This document shows, in pieces, positions 63,446-64,000 of a DNA stretch of 64,000 bases (the stretch's first letter is position 1; each line of letters starts with the position of its first letter). The notes beneath the pieces are model-generated. The model had not been told where the DNA came from and did not search any database. It worked only from the letters and a program-made list of their open reading frames with translations. The stretch spans positions 372,001-436,000 of the forward strand of contig JAHLKX010000002.1 of the NCBI GenBank assembly GCA_020444515.1, read 5' to 3'. This DNA comes from Bacteroidota bacterium (GTDB lineage: Bacteria > Bacteroidota > Bacteroidia > Bacteroidales > JAADJA01). The position numbers were made by a program, and so were the translations under genes.

Positions 63446-64000
63446 ATGATCCTGTTAAAAAATATCCATAAATCCTACGTTACAGGTAATAACAGCCTCC
63501 ATGTACTAAAGGGAATCGATCTTGAAATCGGAAAGGGCGAACTTGTTTCCATCATGGGATCCTCGGGATCGGGAAAGTCCACTTTACTGAATATTATTGG
63601 AATACTTGATAATTATGATGAAGGAGAATACATCCTCAATGGTGAACTGATCCAGAATATGAGCGAAACCAAAGCAGCCTGGTACCGCAATCAAATGATC
63701 GGCTTTGTTTTTCAATCCTTTAATTTGATAAGTTTTAAGAATGCCATGGAGAATGTAGCGCTTCCACTCTATTATCAAAATATCAGCCGGAAAAAGCGGA
63801 ATATCCTGGCACTGGAATATCTCGACAGGATGGGATTGAAAGAATGGGCCCATCATTTACCCAATGAATTGTCGGGTGGGCAGAAGCAAAGATTGGCTGT
63901 GGCTCGGGCCCTCATCTCAAAACCCAAGGTGATCCTGGCGGATGAGCCAACCGGAGCCCTTGATTCAACAACTTCCATAGAGGTGATGGAATTATTCAAA
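63446..64000 (+). CDS. MacB/LolD-type ABC transporter ATPase (3' end outside window)
   Basis: The visible part is 185 residues starting MILLKNIHKSYVTGNNSLHV. It has Walker A GSSGSGKST (38-46), the Q-loop FVFQSFNLI, the signature LSGGQKQRLAVARAL and Walker B VILADEPTGALDS. The LolD/MacB/FtsE group uses ATP to drive lipoprotein or antibiotic-type export through FtsX-like permeases, not import; the permease is presumably just to the right of the window. The reading frame stays open to the edge. It is divergent from the TPR protein gene, with 255 nt between the starts that contain the inverted repeats. Confidence 0.93.
   Translation, partial: MILLKNIHKSYVTGNNSLHVLKGIDLEIGKGELVSIMGSSGSGKSTLLNIIGILDNYDEGEYILNGELIQNMSETKAAWYRNQMIGFVFQSFNLISFKNAMENVALPLYYQNISRKKRNILALEYLDRMGLKEWAHHLPNELSGGQKQRLAVARALISKPKVILADEPTGALDSTTSIEVMELFK

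Overview
The window looks like a chromosomal segment of a member of the Bacteroidota, probably class Bacteroidia. The evidence is a set of secreted proteins ending in type A sorting domains of the type IX secretion system (T9SS), a TonB-dependent receptor with an N-terminal carboxypeptidase-regulatory-like domain, perfect copies of the Bacteroidota -7 promoter element TAnnTTTG in front of many genes, and few recognisable Shine-Dalgarno sites. Several genes suit an anaerobic or micro-oxic life: indolepyruvate:ferredoxin oxidoreductase, a pyrophosphate-type phosphofructokinase, and a large membrane polyferredoxin. No tRNA, rRNA, CRISPR array, phage or insertion sequence was recognised. The window cuts a gene at each end: a hybrid histidine kinase on the left and an ABC transporter ATPase on the right.

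Layout. 1-3.7 kb: 3' part of a multi-PAS hybrid sensor kinase. 3.8-5.9 kb (minus): small zinc-ribbon membrane protein, HemW and an integral membrane protein. 5.9-8.4 kb: a Tat-exported DUF362 protein followed after 7 nt by a membrane polyferredoxin, likely one redox unit. 8.4-10 kb: orphan sensor kinase. 10-11.1 kb: mscL plus a UPF0316 gene. 11.2-15.1 kb (minus): TonB-dependent receptor and a two-gene PspC/LiaF-like envelope unit. 15.2-18.5 kb: NADP-isocitrate dehydrogenase, eukaryote-type citrate synthase and YjbQ. 18.5-19.4 kb: a pair resembling Bacillus ytfI-ytfJ. 19.5-22.5 kb: AcpH-like protein, diverging from iorA-iorB.

22.6-28.7 kb holds three tandem paralogues of about 620 residues, secreted proteins with T9SS type A tails. 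28.8-36.5 kb is housekeeping: ABC-F ATPase, polyprenyl synthase, rmlA, an MMPL/RND exporter and PPi-type phosphofructokinase. 36.7-50.5 kb is the most distinctive part. It holds four very large secreted mosaic proteins built from one shared N-terminal domain plus PKD, CUB and GEVED modules. Two end in a T9SS type A domain. The other two end in a roughly 245-residue module with two dockerin-like calcium loops and a short tail. Neighbouring proteins built from the same parts thus carry two different C-terminal modules, which suggests two sorting or anchoring routes.

50.5-64 kb: dtd, an OsmC/hotdog-thioesterase pair, a small Cys-rich exported protein, an RprX/RprY-like two-component system (the regulator seems to use a TTG start behind its own promoter), an AsmA-like protein, an S9 peptidase lipoprotein, three small enzymes, an MltF-like lytic transglycosylase, a TPR membrane protein, and the start of a MacB/LolD-type ABC transporter. 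Upstream of that last gene lie repeated GTGAAC half-sites and a sigma-54-like element.

All functions are inferred by reading motifs; no database search was run. Residue positions are counted by hand or estimated from nucleotide positions.
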